Positions 6,321-7,477 of a stretch of 7,477 nt of DNA are shown here, piece by piece. The DNA comes from VGEM01 sp033764265 (lineage in GTDB: Bacteria; Pseudomonadota; Alphaproteobacteria; Rhodospirillales; Rhodospirillaceae). The notes beneath the pieces were generated by a model. That model was not told the origin of the DNA. It worked only from the letters and a program-made list of their open reading frames with translations, and searched no databases. Positions within the stretch are counted from its first letter, which is position 1. Every line of letters starts with the position of its first letter. The stretch is from assembly GCA_033764265.1 (NCBI GenBank), contig JANRJB010000127.1, positions 1-7,477 on the forward strand. The letters are read 5' to 3'. Made by a program: the position numbers and the translations under genes.

Positions 6321-7256
6321 TTAACCCATGGAAAAGGCTTCTTTTGGCGGGATCGCCAGCTGCGCCAACACCGAAGCAGCGACGCCCAGGATCAGCGCAG
6401 CCAGGCCGAAACGCACGGCCGACGGGTTCAGCGTCAAAGTGAGTCGTGCACCGATTTGCGCGCCGGCCACGCCGGATACGATGAGCATGCCCGCCAGCAC
6501 GATATCGACCGACTGGTTGGTGCCGGCCTGCAGCAGGGTGGCCACGGCGCTGGTCAGAGCGATCTGCAGAAGCGAGGTGCCGACCACCATCGGCCCGGGC
6601 AGCCCGAGGATATAGATCATCGCCGGTACCGCCAGAAACCCGCCGCCCACGCCCATCATGGCGGTGAGAAAGCCAATGCCGACGCCAAGGCCGATCGGCA
6701 ACAACACGCTCAACTCGGTGCCGAGCGGCTCGGTGGGCGAGCGTGCGAAACGGTGGCGCCATGGCAGGAACTTCAGCCGGTCGGCCAATGGTCGCGCGCC
6801 GGCCTGACGCACCGCGACGGCCTGCAAGCCGCCGCGCGCGGCCCGATGCGCGCGCCACGCATCGACCATCATCAGTGCACCCACACCGCCCAGCAGAGCC
6901 ACGAACAAGCCCTGCACGATCAGGTCCAATTGTCCGGCCCGGCGCAGGGCGGCGAAAGCCCACACGCCGACGGCCGAGCCGGCCAAACCACCGGCGGCGA
7001 AGATTAGCGCGAGCTCGATATCCACTCGGCCGCGCGACAGGTGCGCGAGAACGCCGGAGACCGACGAGGCAATGATCTGGTTACCGCCGGACGCCACCGC
7101 GATGGCCGGCGGAATGCCGATCAGGGTTAACAGCGGCGTCAGCAGAAACCCGCCGCCGACGCCGAACAAGCCCGACATGATACCGACGCCGCCGCCGATC
7201 AGGAGCAGCAGCGGCAAGTTGGCCGATGTTTCGGCGAGTGGAAGGTAAATGTCCAT
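6321..7256 (-). CDS. TauE/SafE (TSUP) family membrane permease
   Basis: A 311-residue inner-membrane protein of the TSUP (TauE/SafE) family, whose members export sulfite, sulfoacetate or related organosulfur anions. It has two homologous halves, each with the family glycine motif: FGVGGGFLLTP (31-41) and MGVGGGFLAVP (201-211). About seven or eight membrane helices are visible (near 14-32, 38-57, 83-104, 113-132, 183-202, 205-219, 224-243, 252-270, 282-302; some may be re-entrant), with a basic cytoplasmic loop at about 134-178. The ATG at 7256 is preferred: the protein from MDIYLPLAE is full length for the family, and the upstream in-frame extension shows no membrane or conserved character. 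The ribosome site is weak. It is transcribed divergently from the gene beginning at 7449. The actual substrate cannot be told from sequence. Confidence 0.92.
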   Translation of the reverse strand: MDIYLPLAETSANLPLLLLIGGGVGIMSGLFGVGGGFLLTPLLTLIGIPPAIAVASGGNQIIASSVSGVLAHLSRGRVDIELALIFAAGGLAGSAVGVWAFAALRRAGQLDLIVQGLFVALLGGVGALMMVDAWRAHRAARGGLQAVAVRQAGARPLADRLKFLPWRHRFARSPTEPLGTELSVLLPIGLGVGIGFLTAMMGVGGGFLAVPAMIYILGLPGPMVVGTSLLQIALTSAVATLLQAGTNQSVDIVLAGMLIVSGVAGAQIGARLTLTLNPSAVRFGLAALILGVAASVLAQLAIPPKEAFSMG

Positions 7257-7320
7257 GGCGCTTCGGCGGCCGCGCCCCAATACCGGGATGGGGCTGCACG
7301 TTAACGCCGACGTTGAGACG

Positions 7321-7336
7321 GGGAAACCGGTTTCCC
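7321..7336. promoter_or_regulatory. Perfect 16-bp palindrome, candidate operator
   Basis: GGGAAACCGGTTTCCC reads the same on both strands. It lies in the 192-bp gap between the divergent TauE/SafE gene (start 7256) and the gene starting at 7449, about 65 bp upstream of the first and 112 bp upstream of the second. A dimeric regulator binding here could control either gene. A shorter palindrome, CGTTAACG, sits nearby at 7299-7306. I could not identify the regulator family, and no convincing -35/-10 pair was found beside it. Confidence 0.4.
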
Positions 7337-7448
7337 GAGACCGCGACGCATGACCCAGATTGACCTGAATCAAGGCGGCCGCCGTGCAGTGCGACACCAT
7401 GGCTGGGCAGTTCGGGAAGCCTTGGCGCGGCAGTCACGGAGAATTCCC

Positions 7449-7477
7449 ATGAGTACCGGCGAAATGATGTATCTGAC
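7449..7477 (+). CDS. Start of an unidentified gene (3' end outside window)
   Basis: Nine codons are visible, MSTGEMMYL, running off the window edge. A good ribosome site, ACGGAGA (7436-7442), lies 6 nt upstream of the ATG, which is the main reason to call it. The gene is divergent from the TauE/SafE permease. The start recalls small single-helix membrane proteins of alphaproteobacteria, but too little is present to identify the product. Confidence 0.55.

Noticed and set aside
6210..7007. Plus-strand open frame opposite the TauE/SafE gene
   Set aside because: Gln/His/Arg-rich shadow; the minus strand encodes a clear membrane protein with paired glycine motifs.
7358..7373. TTGACC with nearby inverted GATT/AATC and TTGA/TCAA halves as a promoter or operator
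   Set aside because: No acceptable -10 element at 16-18 bp and the half-sites are only four bases, which is expected by chance.
1..7477. CRISPR arrays, tRNA/rRNA genes, insertion sequences or phage genes
   Set aside because: No spaced direct repeats, no recognisable tRNA or rRNA sequence, and no transposase or integrase motif was seen on either strand.

Overview
The window looks like chromosomal DNA from a GC-rich proteobacterium, most likely an alphaproteobacterium. The best taxonomic clue is a small heat-shock protein gene followed 23 bp later by a DUF1150-family gene, a pairing I associate with alphaproteobacteria. A two-half TSUP (TauE/SafE) permease of a form common in that class supports this. 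All assignments come from reading the sequence by eye; no database search was run.

Layout. (1) Positions 1-2005, plus strand: the C-terminal part of an ABC transporter ATPase (cut by the window edge), then a membrane-anchored protein whose C-terminal part resembles the ferrochelatase/CbiK chelatase fold. A GC-rich hairpin terminator follows at 2038-2068. (2) Positions 2160-3887, plus strand: a 575-residue protein made of two tandem alpha/beta-hydrolase domains. Both have lost the usual nucleophilic serine, and I see no catalytic histidine in either. (3) Positions 3894-4831, plus strand: an AT-rich palindrome, a possible promoter, a two-hairpin leader resembling a ROSE-type RNA thermometer, hsp20, and the DUF1150 gene. 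(4) Positions 4861-6156, minus strand: an exported protein of about 11 TPR repeats, convergent with the DUF1150 gene. (5) Positions 6321-7256, minus strand: a TauE/SafE-type permease, with a hairpin terminator between it and the TPR gene. (6) Positions 7257-7448: a divergent intergenic region with a perfect 16-bp palindrome. (7) From 7449, plus strand: the first nine codons of another gene.

How the parts may work together. The ABC ATPase and the chelatase-like protein are probably co-transcribed. They could form an envelope system handling a metal or tetrapyrrole, but that is inference. The hsp20-DUF1150 pair is a heat-stress unit whose translation is probably controlled by temperature through the leader. 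The other genes look like single transcription units with no obvious shared pathway. The points most worth a second look are the candidate thermometer, the chelatase-like protein and the double pseudo-hydrolase.
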